A stretch of DNA of 64,000 bases from positions 223,884 to 287,883 of the forward strand of contig NZ_JAHRCY010000011.1 of the NCBI RefSeq assembly GCF_019083965.1, in the 5' to 3' direction. The DNA is from Catellatospora tritici. Its GTDB lineage: Bacteria; Actinomycetota; Actinomycetes; Mycobacteriales; Micromonosporaceae. The notes below the pieces were generated by a model, which searched no databases, was not told the origin of the DNA, and saw nothing but the letters and a program-made list of their open reading frames with translations. Both the position numbers and the translations under genes were made by a program. Shown here piece after piece: positions 25,284-34,558 of this stretch. Each line of letters opens with the position of its first letter. The stretch's first letter is position 1.

Positions 25284-27806
25284 ATGTTCGAGCGGTTCAC
25301 CGACCGGGCGCGTCGGGTGGTCGTCCTGGCCCAAGAAGAGGCCCGGATGCTCAACCACAACTACATCGGCACGGAGCACATCCTGCTCGGCCTCATCCAC
25401 GAGGGTGAGGGCGTCGCGGCGAAGGCGCTGGAGAGTCTCGGCATCTCGCTCGAAGGTGTGCGCCAGCAGGTAGAGGAGATCATCGGCCAGGGCCAGCAGG
25501 CGCCGAGCGGGCACATCCCGTTCACGCCGCGGGCCAAGAAGGTGCTGGAGCTGTCGCTGCGTGAGGCGCTGCAGCTCGGCCACAACTACATCGGCACCGA
25601 GCACATCCTGCTCGGCCTCATCCGCGAGGGTGAGGGTGTCGCCGCCCAGGTGCTGGTGAAGCTCGGCGCCGACCTCAACCGCGTGCGCCAGCAGGTGATC
25701 CAGCTGCTCTCGGGCTACCAGGGCGGCAAGGAGCCGGCTGCCGCGGGCACCGCCACCGGCGAGGCGGCCCCGTCCACCAGCCTGGTGCTGGACCAGTTCG
25801 GTCGCAACCTGACCCAGTCGGCACGGGAGGGCAAGCTCGACCCCGTGATCGGCCGGGAGAAGGAGATCGAGCGGGTCATGCAGGTGCTGTCCCGCCGCAC
25901 CAAGAACAACCCGGTGCTGATCGGCGAGCCCGGCGTCGGCAAGACGACCGTCGTCGAGGGCCTGGCCCAGAAGATCGTCAAGGGCGAGGTGCCGGAGACG
26001 CTGAAGGACAAGCAGCTGTACACGCTTGACCTCGGCGCCCTGGTGGCCGGTTCGCGCTACCGCGGTGACTTCGAGGAGCGTCTGAAGAAGGTGCTCAAGG
26101 AGATCCGCACCCGCGGCGACATCATCCTCTTCATCGACGAGATCCACACTCTGGTCGGCGCGGGCGCCGCCGAGGGCGCGATCGACGCCGCCAGCATCCT
26201 CAAGCCGATGCTGGCCCGCGGCGAGCTGCAGACCATCGGCGCGACCACGCTCGACGAATACCGCAAGCACCTGGAGAAGGACGCGGCGCTGGAGCGGCGC
26301 TTCCAGCCGATCCAGGTCGGCGAGCCCTCGGTGGCGCACACCATCGAGATGCTCAAGGGTCTGCGTGACCGCTACGAGGCGCACCACCGGGTCACCATCA
26401 CCGACGCGGCCCTGGTCGCGGCGGCGAACCTGGCCGACCGGTACATCTCCGACCGCTTCCTGCCGGACAAGGCGATCGACCTGATCGACGAGGCCGGTGC
26501 CCGGATGCGCATCCGCCGGATGACCGCGCCGCCGGACCTGCGCGACTTCGACGAGAAGATCGCCCAGGTGCGCCGCGACAAGGAGTCCGCGATCGACGCG
26601 CAGGACTTCGAGCGCGCCGCGCAGCTGCGCGACAAGGAGAAGCAGCTGCTCGGCCAGAAGGGCGAGCGGGAGAAGCAGTGGAAGGCCGGTGACCTGGACG
26701 TCGTCAGCGAGGTCGACGACGAGCAGATCGCCGAGGTCCTGGCCAACTGGACCGGCATCCCGGTGTACAAGCTGACCGAGGAGGAGACCTCCCGCCTGCT
26801 GCGCATGGAGGACGAGCTGCACAAGCGGGTCGTCGGCCAGATCGACGCGGTCAAGGCCGTCTCCAAGGCGATCCGCCGTACGCGGGCCGGTCTGAAGGAC
26901 CCCAAGCGCCCCTCGGGCTCGTTCATCTTCGCCGGTCCCTCGGGTATCGGTAAGACCGAGCTGTCCAAGGCGCTGGCAGAGTTCCTGTTCGGCAGCGAGG
27001 ACGCGCTGATCCAGCTCGACATGTCCGAGTTCCACGACCGGTACACGGTGTCCCGCCTCGTCGGTGCCCCGCCCGGGTACGTCGGTTACGACGAGGGCGG
27101 CCAGCTCACCGAGAAGGTGCGCCGTCGGCCGTTCTCCGTGGTGCTCTTCGACGAGATCGAGAAGGCCCACCCGGACGTGTTCAACACGCTGCTGCAGATC
27201 CTGGAGGACGGTCGCCTGACCGACGGCCAGGGCCGCATCGTGGACTTCAAGAACACGGTGATCATCCTGACCACCAACCTGGGCACCCGTGACGTGGCCA
27301 AGGCCGTGTCGCTGGGCTTCCAGAAGTCCGAGGACGCCGAGTCGAACTACGAGCGGATGAAGGTCAAGGTCAACGACGAGCTGAAGCAGCACTTCCGCCC
27401 GGAGTTCCTGAACCGTATCGACGACACCATCGTCTTCCACCAGCTGACCGAGGTGGAGATCCTCTCGATCGTCGACATCATGATCAAGCGGATCGAGACC
27501 CAGCTGCGCAACAAGGACATGGGCCTGGAGCTGACCGACAACGCCAAGCGTTACCTGGCGAAGAAGGGCTTCGACCCGGTCCTGGGTGCCCGGCCGCTGC
27601 GCCGGACCATCCAGCGCGAGCTGGAGGACACGCTGAGCGAGCGCATCCTGTTCCAGGAGCTCAAGCCGGGCCAGCACGTGCTGGTCGACTGCGAGGGCGA
27701 CCCGGAGCAGGTGGAGACCGCGAAGCTGACCTTCGTCGCGTCGCAGCGGGCCGTTCCGGCCGAGGCGGCGCCCGAGGCTCCGGCAGAGCCCGCCGCAGCC
27801 GCGTGA
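25284..27806 (+). CDS. clpC: ATP-dependent Clp protease ATP-binding subunit ClpC1
   Basis: This 840-residue AAA+ unfoldase starts MFERFTDRARRVVVLAQEEA. Two Clp_N repeats (about 1-75 and 80-150, each with NYIGTEHILLGLI) recruit adaptors. AAA1 has GEPGVGKTTVVEG (residues ~212-224). A UVR segment (about 420-455) carries ERAAQLRDKEKQLL. AAA2 has GPSGIGKTELSKA. The loop SLGFQKSEDAE contains the LGF motif that docks on ClpP. The C-terminal tail is Pro/Ala/Glu-rich. It is full length, single-gene, and ended by a strong bidirectional terminator. Confidence 0.97.
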   Translation: MFERFTDRARRVVVLAQEEARMLNHNYIGTEHILLGLIHEGEGVAAKALESLGISLEGVRQQVEEIIGQGQQAPSGHIPFTPRAKKVLELSLREALQLGHNYIGTEHILLGLIREGEGVAAQVLVKLGADLNRVRQQVIQLLSGYQGGKEPAAAGTATGEAAPSTSLVLDQFGRNLTQSAREGKLDPVIGREKEIERVMQVLSRRTKNNPVLIGEPGVGKTTVVEGLAQKIVKGEVPETLKDKQLYTLDLGALVAGSRYRGDFEERLKKVLKEIRTRGDIILFIDEIHTLVGAGAAEGAIDAASILKPMLARGELQTIGATTLDEYRKHLEKDAALERRFQPIQVGEPSVAHTIEMLKGLRDRYEAHHRVTITDAALVAAANLADRYISDRFLPDKAIDLIDEAGARMRIRRMTAPPDLRDFDEKIAQVRRDKESAIDAQDFERAAQLRDKEKQLLGQKGEREKQWKAGDLDVVSEVDDEQIAEVLANWTGIPVYKLTEEETSRLLRMEDELHKRVVGQIDAVKAVSKAIRRTRAGLKDPKRPSGSFIFAGPSGIGKTELSKALAEFLFGSEDALIQLDMSEFHDRYTVSRLVGAPPGYVGYDEGGQLTEKVRRRPFSVVLFDEIEKAHPDVFNTLLQILEDGRLTDGQGRIVDFKNTVIILTTNLGTRDVAKAVSLGFQKSEDAESNYERMKVKVNDELKQHFRPEFLNRIDDTIVFHQLTEVEILSIVDIMIKRIETQLRNKDMGLELTDNAKRYLAKKGFDPVLGARPLRRTIQRELEDTLSERILFQELKPGQHVLVDCEGDPEQVETAKLTFVASQRAVPAEAAPEAPAEPAAAA

Positions 27807-27815
27807 CGTAGTCAA

Positions 27816-27851
27816 AGAAGAGGGGCACCGCGCGAGCGGTGCCCCTCTTCT
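27816..27851. terminator. Bidirectional Rho-independent terminator
   Basis: AGAAGAGGGGCACCGC and GCGGTGCCCCTCTTCT form a perfect 16-bp stem around a GCGA tetraloop, between clpC (plus) and the deacetylase gene (minus). It can serve both convergent transcripts. Confidence 0.92.
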
Positions 27852-27859
27852 CGTATGTG

Positions 27860-28738
27860 TCAGCGGGCGTCGAAGTCGACGTAGTCCTCCAGCAGCGCCG
27901 GGGTCAGCCCGGACCGGTAGATCGCCTTCAGCGCCGCCAGCAGGTCGTCCATCAGCGCCGGGCGGAAGTGCATGAGCAGCACGTCACCGGGCTTCACCAC
28001 CTTCTGGGCGGTCTGGTAGCGCACGATGCCCTTGTCGACGGTCTGCGTCCAGTAGAACGAGGCGTGCATGCCGCAGTCCTGCGCGGCCCGCAGCGTGGTC
28101 TTGTCGCGCTCGCCGAAGGGCGGCCGGAACAGCGTCGGGCGCTTGCCGAACAGCTGCTCCAACTTGTCGGCCGACCCACAGATCTCGTGCTTCTGGAAGT
28201 CGTACGACTTCCCCTTGAGCGAGGTGTGCGTGATCGTGTGGTTCTCCACCACGCCGCCCGCGTCCTCGATCGCCTTGAAGTAGTCGGTGTACCTCGTCGC
28301 GGCGGGCGAGTTCAGGAACATGGTGACCGGGATGCCCGCCTGCCGGATGAACTCCGGCACCATCGACGGCCGCGACAGCGCCCCGTCGTCGATGGTGATG
28401 AAGGCGACCTTCTGCTCGGTCGGCACCCGGAACCAGAACACCGACGAGCTGCTCTCCGTCACGTGGACCCGCTTCGGCTCGGGCGCGTCCGGGAAGTGCG
28501 GCACCTGGGACATGTACCAGTCCAGGGTCTTCGGCCCCTTCGGGCTGACGACCGGCTTCGGCGACGGGGTCGGCGAGGGCGTGACCGAGGGGGTGGGCGA
28601 GGCCATGTCCGAAGGGCTCGCGCTGGGCGTGGCCGGTCCGGCGAAGGTCGGCGGGTCGGCTTTGTCGCAGGCGTTCAGTGTGAGCACAGCCAGTAACGGG
28701 AGCACGGCAAGGACGCGGCGAGCGGGGGTGGATGCCAC
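27860..28738 (-). CDS. NodB-type polysaccharide deacetylase lipoprotein
   Basis: The 292-residue protein has a lipobox LTLNAC (Cys24) followed by a Pro/Ser/Thr linker to about residue 68. The catalytic domain has the NodB motifs: VAFITIDDGA (motif 1, TIDDG rather than TFDDG), ENHTITHTSLKG with the two metal-binding His (motif 2), and LFRPPFGERDK (motif 3). KPGDVLLMHFRPALMDDLLAAL gives the late Leu/His motif. It would deacetylate peptidoglycan or another envelope glycan outside the cell. The terminator shared with clpC lies immediately downstream. Confidence 0.88.
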   Translation of the reverse strand: MASTPARRVLAVLPLLAVLTLNACDKADPPTFAGPATPSASPSDMASPTPSVTPSPTPSPKPVVSPKGPKTLDWYMSQVPHFPDAPEPKRVHVTESSSSVFWFRVPTEQKVAFITIDDGALSRPSMVPEFIRQAGIPVTMFLNSPAATRYTDYFKAIEDAGGVVENHTITHTSLKGKSYDFQKHEICGSADKLEQLFGKRPTLFRPPFGERDKTTLRAAQDCGMHASFYWTQTVDKGIVRYQTAQKVVKPGDVLLMHFRPALMDDLLAALKAIYRSGLTPALLEDYVDFDAR

Positions 28739-28807
28739 GCCCGGACTCTATCCAGCGAACGCCGAGAAACAACCCCCCGCTGGTGGCGGGATAGCGGCAA
28801 GATCCGG

Positions 28808-29689
28808 TCAGATATCGGCGGATCCGGCGGGCAGGGCGTAGCGCTCGCGCCGCCGGACCACCAGACCGTCGGTGAGCAGGCTGGCCAGGGCGCGTTCGCG
28901 CTGCTCGTCGTGGGGCCATACCGCGTCGAGGTCCGGCCGGGGCACCGGACCGGCGCTGCCGCGCAGCACCGCCAGCAGCAGGCCGCGCACCTGACGGTCG
29001 GTTCCCGCGTATCGCTGCGGCTTGCGCGACGGGCCCTCCGGCAGCGGCAGGCCGGTCCGGCGCCAGGCGCAGAGCTCGCGCAGCGGGCAGTCGCCGCAGC
29101 GGGGGGTACGGGCGGTGCACAGCACCGCCCCCAGCTCCATCAGCGCGGCACTGGCCCGAGCCGCCGCCGGAGCCTCGGGCGGCAGCAGCGTCTCCACCAG
29201 ACTCAGGTCCGCCGGGGTGGTGGCCGCTCCGGCGTCGGCCCTACCGAGCACCGCGCGTGCCGCCACCCGGCGCACGTTGGTGTCCACCACCGGATGCCGC
29301 TGCCCGTACGCGAACGCCAACACCGCGCGGGCGGTGTAGTCGCCCACCCCGGGCAGGGCGAGCATCTGGTCCAGCCGCTGCGGGACCACGCCGCCGTGGC
29401 GCTGCACCAGTGCGCCGGCGCACGCGTGCAGCCGCATCGCCCGGCGCGGGTAGCCCAACCGGCCCCAGGCCCGGATCGCCGCACCGGCTTCGTCGGCGGC
29501 CAGGTCGGCCGGGGCGGGCCAGCGCGCCACCCACTCGTGCCACACGGGCAGCACCCGTACCACGGGGGTCTGCTGGAGCATGACCTCGCTGATCAGGATG
29601 GGCCAGGCTCCCACATCCGGGGCGCGCCAGGGCAGGTCACGCGCGTTGGCGTCGTACCAAGCTGTGGTCAGCGCGGCGACTTCGGACAT
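28808..29689 (-). CDS. mutY: A/G-specific adenine glycosylase
   Basis: The 293-residue protein has DLPWRAPDVGAWPILISEVM-type entry, MLQQTPVVRVLP, the helix-hairpin-helix LALPGVGDYTARAV with the catalytic Asp later in HPVVDTNVRRV, and the [4Fe-4S] pattern C-x6-C-x2-C-x5-C (CTARTPRC, GDC, PLRELC). It removes adenine opposite 8-oxoguanine. The C-terminus is shorter than in E. coli MutY, as usual in actinobacteria. ATG 29689 gives the family N-terminus; an upstream ATG would add an unlikely extension. Confidence 0.93.
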   Translation of the reverse strand: MSEVAALTTAWYDANARDLPWRAPDVGAWPILISEVMLQQTPVVRVLPVWHEWVARWPAPADLAADEAGAAIRAWGRLGYPRRAMRLHACAGALVQRHGGVVPQRLDQMLALPGVGDYTARAVLAFAYGQRHPVVDTNVRRVAARAVLGRADAGAATTPADLSLVETLLPPEAPAAARASAALMELGAVLCTARTPRCGDCPLRELCAWRRTGLPLPEGPSRKPQRYAGTDRQVRGLLLAVLRGSAGPVPRPDLDAVWPHDEQRERALASLLTDGLVVRRRERYALPAGSADI

Positions 29690-29824
29690 GACGCTCACCC
29701 TACTGCGGCACAATCACGGCATGAGTGGGCGCAGTGAGCGAATCATGTTGCAGGTAGTTCCGGTGCCTGGCGGTGTCGGCTCGCGCAGGGGCGCCGGCCG
29801 CGTGGAGCGCGGGGAGGCGGCGGC

Positions 29825-30352
29825 ATGAACGGCTCCGGAGTGGAACTCGCCGTCACCGTGATCGGGCCGGATCGCACCGGGATCGTCGCCGACGTCGCGG
29901 AGGCGCTGGCGAAGCTCGGCGCCAACCTCACCGACTCGACCATGACCCGGCTGCGCGGGCACTTCGCGATGACGCTGATCTGCACCGCGCCGGCGCCGGC
30001 CGAACAGGTCGAAGCGGCGCTGAGCCATCTGTCCGCCGACGGCCAGCTGCTGGTGACGGTGCGCGACGTCGGTCCGGACGAGGCCACCACCAACGGCGGC
30101 CTGCCCTACCTGCTCAGCGTGCACGGCGCCGACCGGCTCGGCATCGTCGCCGCGGTGACCCGGGTCGTCGCGGACGCGGGCGGCAACGTCACCGATCTGT
30201 CCACCCGCCTGGTCGGTCCGCTGTACCTGCTCGTGGCCGAGGTGGACCTGCCCGTGGGCGTGCCCGGACCGCTGACCGAGCAGCTGGCGCAGGTCGCCGA
30301 CGAGCTCGGGGTCGAGGTCAATCTCCGCCCGGCGGGGGCGGACGTCTTATGA
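29825..30352 (+). CDS. Double-ACT-domain regulatory protein (GcvR-like)
   Basis: The 175-residue protein consists of two ACT domains: residues ~7-85 (VTVIGPDRTGIVADVAEALAKLG) and ~94-168 (LSVHGADRLGIVAAVTRVVADAG). This is the architecture of GcvR-like proteins, which sense amino acids such as glycine. GGGGAGG lies 7 nt before ATG 29825. It overlaps the deformylase gene by ATGA, so both are co-translated. The ligand cannot be told from sequence. Confidence 0.85.
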   Translation: MNGSGVELAVTVIGPDRTGIVADVAEALAKLGANLTDSTMTRLRGHFAMTLICTAPAPAEQVEAALSHLSADGQLLVTVRDVGPDEATTNGGLPYLLSVHGADRLGIVAAVTRVVADAGGNVTDLSTRLVGPLYLLVAEVDLPVGVPGPLTEQLAQVADELGVEVNLRPAGADVL

Positions 30353-30918
30353 GCGAGCAGGACCAGCGCGTCAGCGCCGCCATCGAGGGCTGGGATCTGG
30401 CATCCCTGGGTGAGGGCCGGGTGCTGCCCGTCGTCACCGCTCCCGCCCCGGTGCTCAGCCGGCCGGGGCCGCAGGTCGACCCGACCGCGCCCGAGATCGT
30501 CGCGCTCGCGGCCGACCTGGTCGCCACCATGCGGATCTCGCCGGGCTGCGTCGGCCTGGCCGCACCGCAGGTCGGCGTGAGCGCGCAGCTGTTCGCCCTG
30601 GACGTCACCACGCACCCGAAGACGATCACCACGCACGGCGTGTTCGTGCTGGCCAATGCCGTGATCGTGGAGGCCAGCCGGTGGCGGCCGGGGCGGGAGG
30701 GCTGCATGTCCGTGCCCGACCTCACCGGTGATGTGAAGCGGGCCGGGCGGATCGTGGTCACCGGCGAGCTCCCCGGCACCGGGCGCAAGGTCACCATCAC
30801 CACGGACGCGTTCGAGGCGCGGGCGCTGCAGCACGAGATCGACCACTGCGACGGACTGCTGTTTTTGGACAAGGTGAGCGGCGCGCACGCGATCTACCAG
30901 CGCAAAACCTATCTGTGA
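30349..30918 (+). CDS. def: Peptide deformylase
   Basis: The 189-residue protein carries the three deformylase motifs: GCVGLAAPQVG (GxGxAAxQ with Val for the second Gly), REGCMSVP (metal-ligand Cys; Met for the usual Leu), and LQHEIDHCDGLLFLDKV (HExDH). It removes the formyl group from nascent proteins. The motif variants and the linkage to an ACT protein suggest a second, accessory deformylase rather than the housekeeping copy, though this cannot be confirmed here. Confidence 0.9.
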   Translation: MSEQDQRVSAAIEGWDLASLGEGRVLPVVTAPAPVLSRPGPQVDPTAPEIVALAADLVATMRISPGCVGLAAPQVGVSAQLFALDVTTHPKTITTHGVFVLANAVIVEASRWRPGREGCMSVPDLTGDVKRAGRIVVTGELPGTGRKVTITTDAFEARALQHEIDHCDGLLFLDKVSGAHAIYQRKTYL

Positions 30919-30977
30919 CGCGGCCAGGCGTGTCGCGCAGGGCGTGTCGTGATCGAGGGCGCTAGCGTGAGCACATC

Positions 30978-31655
30978 ATGAGACTGATAGTGGGTCCTCT
31001 GCCCGCCGCCGTCTACTGGCGTCGCCGAGCGATAGTGCTCGGCGCGGTGCTCCTCGCCGTCCTCATGATCTCGCTGGTGGTGCGCGGCACCAGCAGCGGC
31101 GGCGCGCAGAACAACGCCGCCGCGACCGTCTCACCCGAGCCGAGCCTCGCGCAGTCGCCCAGCCCCGAGCCGTCGCCCAGCCCGACCGACGACACCATCG
31201 TGCCCGCGTCGGAGCTGTCGCCCAGCCCGTCGCCCTCGCTCGTGACCGACCCGGGGCAGTGCGGCGACGACGAGATCAAGGTGACGGCGAAGCCCGCGCA
31301 GACCTCGCTCAAGCGCGGTGCGGAGCTGTACATCACCCTGCTGATCAAGAATGTGGGCAAGCGCACCTGCCTGCGCGATGTCGGCGCCGACCTGCAGGAG
31401 CTGCGCATCCTCGACGGGACGACCAAGGTCTGGTCCTCCGACGACTGCGGCGGCCCGCGCGGGCACGAGGTGCGACAGTTCCCGCCCAACCACGAGCGGG
31501 CGTACACGGTGATCTGGAACGGACACGCCAGCACCGCCTGTGCCAAGACCATGAAGCGCACGCCGGACGGCCCGGTCCCCGACGCCGGGGACTACCAGCT
31601 GTTCGGCCGGGTCGGCACCGCCATCAGCCACGCGGTCACGCTCAAGCTGAGCTGA
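30978..31655 (+). CDS. Membrane-anchored extracellular protein with Ser/Pro linker
   Basis: The 225-residue protein has one membrane helix (about residues 18-36), a Pro/Ser linker with PSPEPSPSP-type repeats to about residue 90, and a soluble domain with four Cys. That domain (from CGDDEIKVTAKPAQTSLKRG) looks like an immunoglobulin-like beta sandwich similar to DUF4232-type modules. Function is unknown. The stop codon falls at the very start of the first of three 95-bp repeats. Confidence 0.65.
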   Translation: MRLIVGPLPAAVYWRRRAIVLGAVLLAVLMISLVVRGTSSGGAQNNAAATVSPEPSLAQSPSPEPSPSPTDDTIVPASELSPSPSPSLVTDPGQCGDDEIKVTAKPAQTSLKRGAELYITLLIKNVGKRTCLRDVGADLQELRILDGTTKVWSSDDCGGPRGHEVRQFPPNHERAYTVIWNGHASTACAKTMKRTPDGPVPDAGDYQLFGRVGTAISHAVTLKLS

Positions 31656-31935
31656 CCGTGTTCCTGGGTCGCTTTGCTCTCGCGGCCTTAATCGGCGGCA
31701 TCCTCCGCTGCGCTGCGGAAGCCACCGAGCGGCCGCTACCGCAAAGCTGACCGTGTTCCTGGGTCGCTTTGCTCTCGCGGCCTTAATCGGCGGCATCCTC
31801 CGCTGCGCTGCGGATACCACCGAGCGGCGCTACCGCAAAGCTGACCGTGTTCCTGGGTCGCTTTGCTGTCGCGGCCTTAATCGGCGGCATCCTCCGCTGC
31901 GCTGCGGAAGCCACCGAGCGGCCGCTATCGCAAAG
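31651..31935. repeat. Three tandem copies of a ~95-bp repeat
   Basis: Nearly identical units start at 31651, 31746 and 31840, each beginning GCTGACCGTGTTCCTGGGTC. They differ by a few bases, including small indels. Unit length is not a multiple of three, so this is not a protein repeat. GCAAAGC and GCTTTGC lie 18 nt apart across each of the two internal unit junctions, and each unit also holds a CCGC/GCGG hairpin (near CTCCGCTGCGCTGCGGA). It fills the space between two convergent genes. Confidence 0.9.
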
Positions 31936-31938
31936 CTC

Positions 31939-33051
31939 CTAGACGTAGCGTTCCAGGATCGAGGTCTCGGCCAGCCGGGACAGCCCCTCGCGTACGCCGC
32001 GGGCGCGGGCGTCGCCGACGCCGTCCACGGCCTGCAGGTCCTCCACGGTCGCTCCGAGCAGCCGCTGCAGGCTGCCGAAGTGGTCGACCAGCCGGTCCAC
32101 TATCGCGCCGGGCAGGCGCGGCACCCGGGCCAGTAGCCGGAACCCGCGCGGGCTGACCGCGGCGTCCAGAGCCTCGGTGGTGGCCGGGTAGCCCATCGAC
32201 TTGGCCACCGAGACCAGGTCGATCAGCTCGCTGGCCGACAGCATGTCCAGCTCGACCAGGGCCTCGTCGACGGTGCGGGCTCGGCGTGCCTGGGGCAGGT
32301 AGTCGCGGATGACCAGGGTGCGGTCGGCGTCGACCCCGGCCATCATCTCGTCGAGCTGCAGTGACAGCAGGCGGCCGTCGGTGCCCAGCTCCACGACGTA
32401 GCCGGCGATCTCGTCGGAGATGCGGCGCACCATCTCCAGCCGCTGCACCACCGCCAGCGCATCGCGCACGGTGACCAGGTCCTCGATCTCCAGCGCGGAC
32501 AGGGTGCCGCTGACCTCGTCCAGGCGCAGCTTGTATCGCTCCAGCGTGGCCAGGGCCTGGTTGGCCCGGGACAGGATCTGCCCGGAGTCGTCCAGCGCGT
32601 GCCGCTGCCCGGCGACGTAGACGCCGATGATGTGCATCGACTGGCTGACCGAGATCACCGGGTAGCCGGTCTGCTTGGAAACCCGCTCGGCGGTGCGGTG
32701 GCGGGTGCCCGACTCCTCGGTCGGGATGGACGCGTCCGGCATCAGGTGCACGGCGGCGCGCAGGATGCGGGCGCCGTCGGCCGACAGCACGACCGCCCCG
32801 TCCATCTTGCACAGCTCACGCAGGCGCGTCGCGGAGAACTCGACGTCGAGCGGGAAGCCGCCCGTGCACACGGTCTCCACGACCTTGTCGTATCCGAGGA
32901 CGATGAGAGCTCCGGTGCGGCCCCGCAGGATGCGCTCCAGGCTGTCGCGCAGCGGCGTGCCGGGGGCGACCCGTGCCAGGGTGGCGCGCAATGGATCACC
33001 GCCGACGGCGGCGGTGTTCCAGGTGTTGTCGCGATCGATCGGCACGGGCAC
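31939..33051 (-). CDS. disA: DNA integrity scanning diadenylate cyclase
   Basis: The 370-residue protein has the DAC domain at residues ~10-150, with the DGA motif (84-86, KMDGAVVLS) and the RHR motif (117-119, GTRHRTAER) that form the cyclic di-AMP active site. A helical spine follows, then a C-terminal RuvA-like HhH DNA-binding domain (FGSLQRLLGATVEDLQAVDG). DisA makes c-di-AMP and scans DNA for branched structures. It lies 48 bp downstream of radA in the same direction, the usual pairing; RadA is reported to restrain DisA in other bacteria. Confidence 0.97.
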   Translation of the reverse strand: MPVPIDRDNTWNTAAVGGDPLRATLARVAPGTPLRDSLERILRGRTGALIVLGYDKVVETVCTGGFPLDVEFSATRLRELCKMDGAVVLSADGARILRAAVHLMPDASIPTEESGTRHRTAERVSKQTGYPVISVSQSMHIIGVYVAGQRHALDDSGQILSRANQALATLERYKLRLDEVSGTLSALEIEDLVTVRDALAVVQRLEMVRRISDEIAGYVVELGTDGRLLSLQLDEMMAGVDADRTLVIRDYLPQARRARTVDEALVELDMLSASELIDLVSVAKSMGYPATTEALDAAVSPRGFRLLARVPRLPGAIVDRLVDHFGSLQRLLGATVEDLQAVDGVGDARARGVREGLSRLAETSILERYV

Positions 33052-33099
33052 AGTCTAGTGGGGTCCTGCGGGAACGCTTGGCGGCCCGTGGTGCCACCG

Positions 33100-34521
33100 T
33101 CACTCAGCGGACATCCGGGCAGCCCAATGCAGTGCCGTACGCAGATCGGACACCTCTTCGACCCGGATGCCCGGCGCCGCCACGCCGGTGGCGACGGGAC
33201 CGCAGCCGGGCGGCACCAACGCGTACTGGAACCCCAGCCGGGCCGCCTCGGCCAGCCGCCGGGGCACCGCGCCGATGCGACGCACCTCGCCGGTCAGCCC
33301 CACCTCGCCGATCGCGACCAGCCGGGGCGCCAACGCCAAGTTCAACCCGGCCGAGGCCACCGCCAGCGCCACGGCGAGGTCGGCCGCGGGCTCGATCACC
33401 CGGATGCCGCCGACCGTGGCCGCGAAGACCTCCTTGTCGTGCAGCGACATCCGCTCGGTACGCCGCTCCAGCACCGCCAGCACCATGGCCAGCCGGGCGG
33501 AGTCGAGGCCGGACACGGTGCGCCGGGGCGAACCGGCCATGGTCGCCCCGATCAGGGCCTGCACCTCGGTGACCAGGGCCCGGCGGCCCTCCATGGCGAC
33601 GGTGACGCAGGTGCCGGGCACCGGCTCGGCATACCGGGTCAGGAACAGCCCGGACGGGTCGGGCAGGGAGGAGATGCCGCTCTCGGTCATCTCGAAACAG
33701 CCGACCTCGTCGGCCGCGCCGAACCGATTCTTCAGACCGCGCACCAGCCGCAGCGACGAGTGCTTGTCGCCCTCGAAGTGCAGCACCACGTCGACCAGGT
33801 GCTCCAGCACGCGCGGGCCCGCCACGTTGCCGTCCTTGGTGACGTGCCCCACCAGGACGGTGGCGATGTTGCGCTCCTTGGCCACCGCGATGATCGCGGC
33901 GGTGACCGCGCGGACCTGGGTGACGCCGCCGGGCACGCCGTCGCTGCCCGGCATCGCGATGGTCTGCACCGAGTCGAGCACCAGCAGACCCGGCTTGACC
34001 GCGTCCAGGTGGCCGAGCACCGCCCCGAGGTCGGTCTCGGCGGCCAGGTACAGCCGCTCGTGCAGGGTGTTCATGCGCTCGGCGCGCAGCCGGACCTGGG
34101 AGACCGACTCCTCGCCGCTGACGATCAGTGAGTTGCTGCCCGCGCCGGCGGCCCATTGCTGGGCCACGTCGAGCAGCAGGGTCGACTTGCCCACGCCGGG
34201 CTCGCCCGCGAGCAGCACCACCGCGCCGGGGACCAGGCCGCCGCCGAGCACACGGTCGAGTTCGCCGACGCCGGTGGCGACGGCACGGGCCGGTTCGGCG
34301 CTGATGGTGGCGATGGGCCGGGCGGGTTCACCGGGAGAACGGGGCGCGACGGTACGCATGGCGCCCAGCGCCGGCCCGACGGAAGACTCCACGACGGAGC
34401 CCCACTCGCCGCACTCGGGGCAGCGGCCGACCCATTTGGGCGGCTGATGCCCGCACGCGTCGCATTCGTACCCGGGGCGTGCGGGCTTGGCCGTCTTCGT
34501 CGTGGTGCTGCGCGCAGTCAC
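33100..34521 (-). CDS. radA: DNA repair protein RadA
   Basis: The 473-residue protein starts with a zinc finger (Cys20, Cys23, Cys34, Cys37; CDACGHQPPKWVGRCPECGEW split by its ligands). Walker A is AGEPGVGKSTLLLD. The RadA-specific KNRFG motif is present (GLKNRFGAADEVG). The C-terminal domain is Lon-protease-like (ATVGGIRVIEPAADLAVALA). RadA is a RecA-related helicase that processes recombination intermediates. It is the first gene of the radA-disA pair. Confidence 0.97.
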   Translation of the reverse strand: MTARSTTTKTAKPARPGYECDACGHQPPKWVGRCPECGEWGSVVESSVGPALGAMRTVAPRSPGEPARPIATISAEPARAVATGVGELDRVLGGGLVPGAVVLLAGEPGVGKSTLLLDVAQQWAAGAGSNSLIVSGEESVSQVRLRAERMNTLHERLYLAAETDLGAVLGHLDAVKPGLLVLDSVQTIAMPGSDGVPGGVTQVRAVTAAIIAVAKERNIATVLVGHVTKDGNVAGPRVLEHLVDVVLHFEGDKHSSLRLVRGLKNRFGAADEVGCFEMTESGISSLPDPSGLFLTRYAEPVPGTCVTVAMEGRRALVTEVQALIGATMAGSPRRTVSGLDSARLAMVLAVLERRTERMSLHDKEVFAATVGGIRVIEPAADLAVALAVASAGLNLALAPRLVAIGEVGLTGEVRRIGAVPRRLAEAARLGFQYALVPPGCGPVATGVAAPGIRVEEVSDLRTALHWAARMSAE

Positions 34522-34558
34522 GCCGATGAACCTACCGGGTGGCTGCGACAGGGTGCTG

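Noticed and set aside
24420..27815. An open frame of over 1100 codons antisense to clpC
   Set aside because: High-G+C shadow frame of a clearly real gene; no family likeness and no ribosome-binding site.
31651..31935. A CRISPR array
   Set aside because: The three units abut without unique spacers and are far too long for CRISPR repeats.
31753..32136. A frame running through the 95-bp repeats
   Set aside because: The repeat period is not a multiple of three and the frame runs into DNA antisense to disA.
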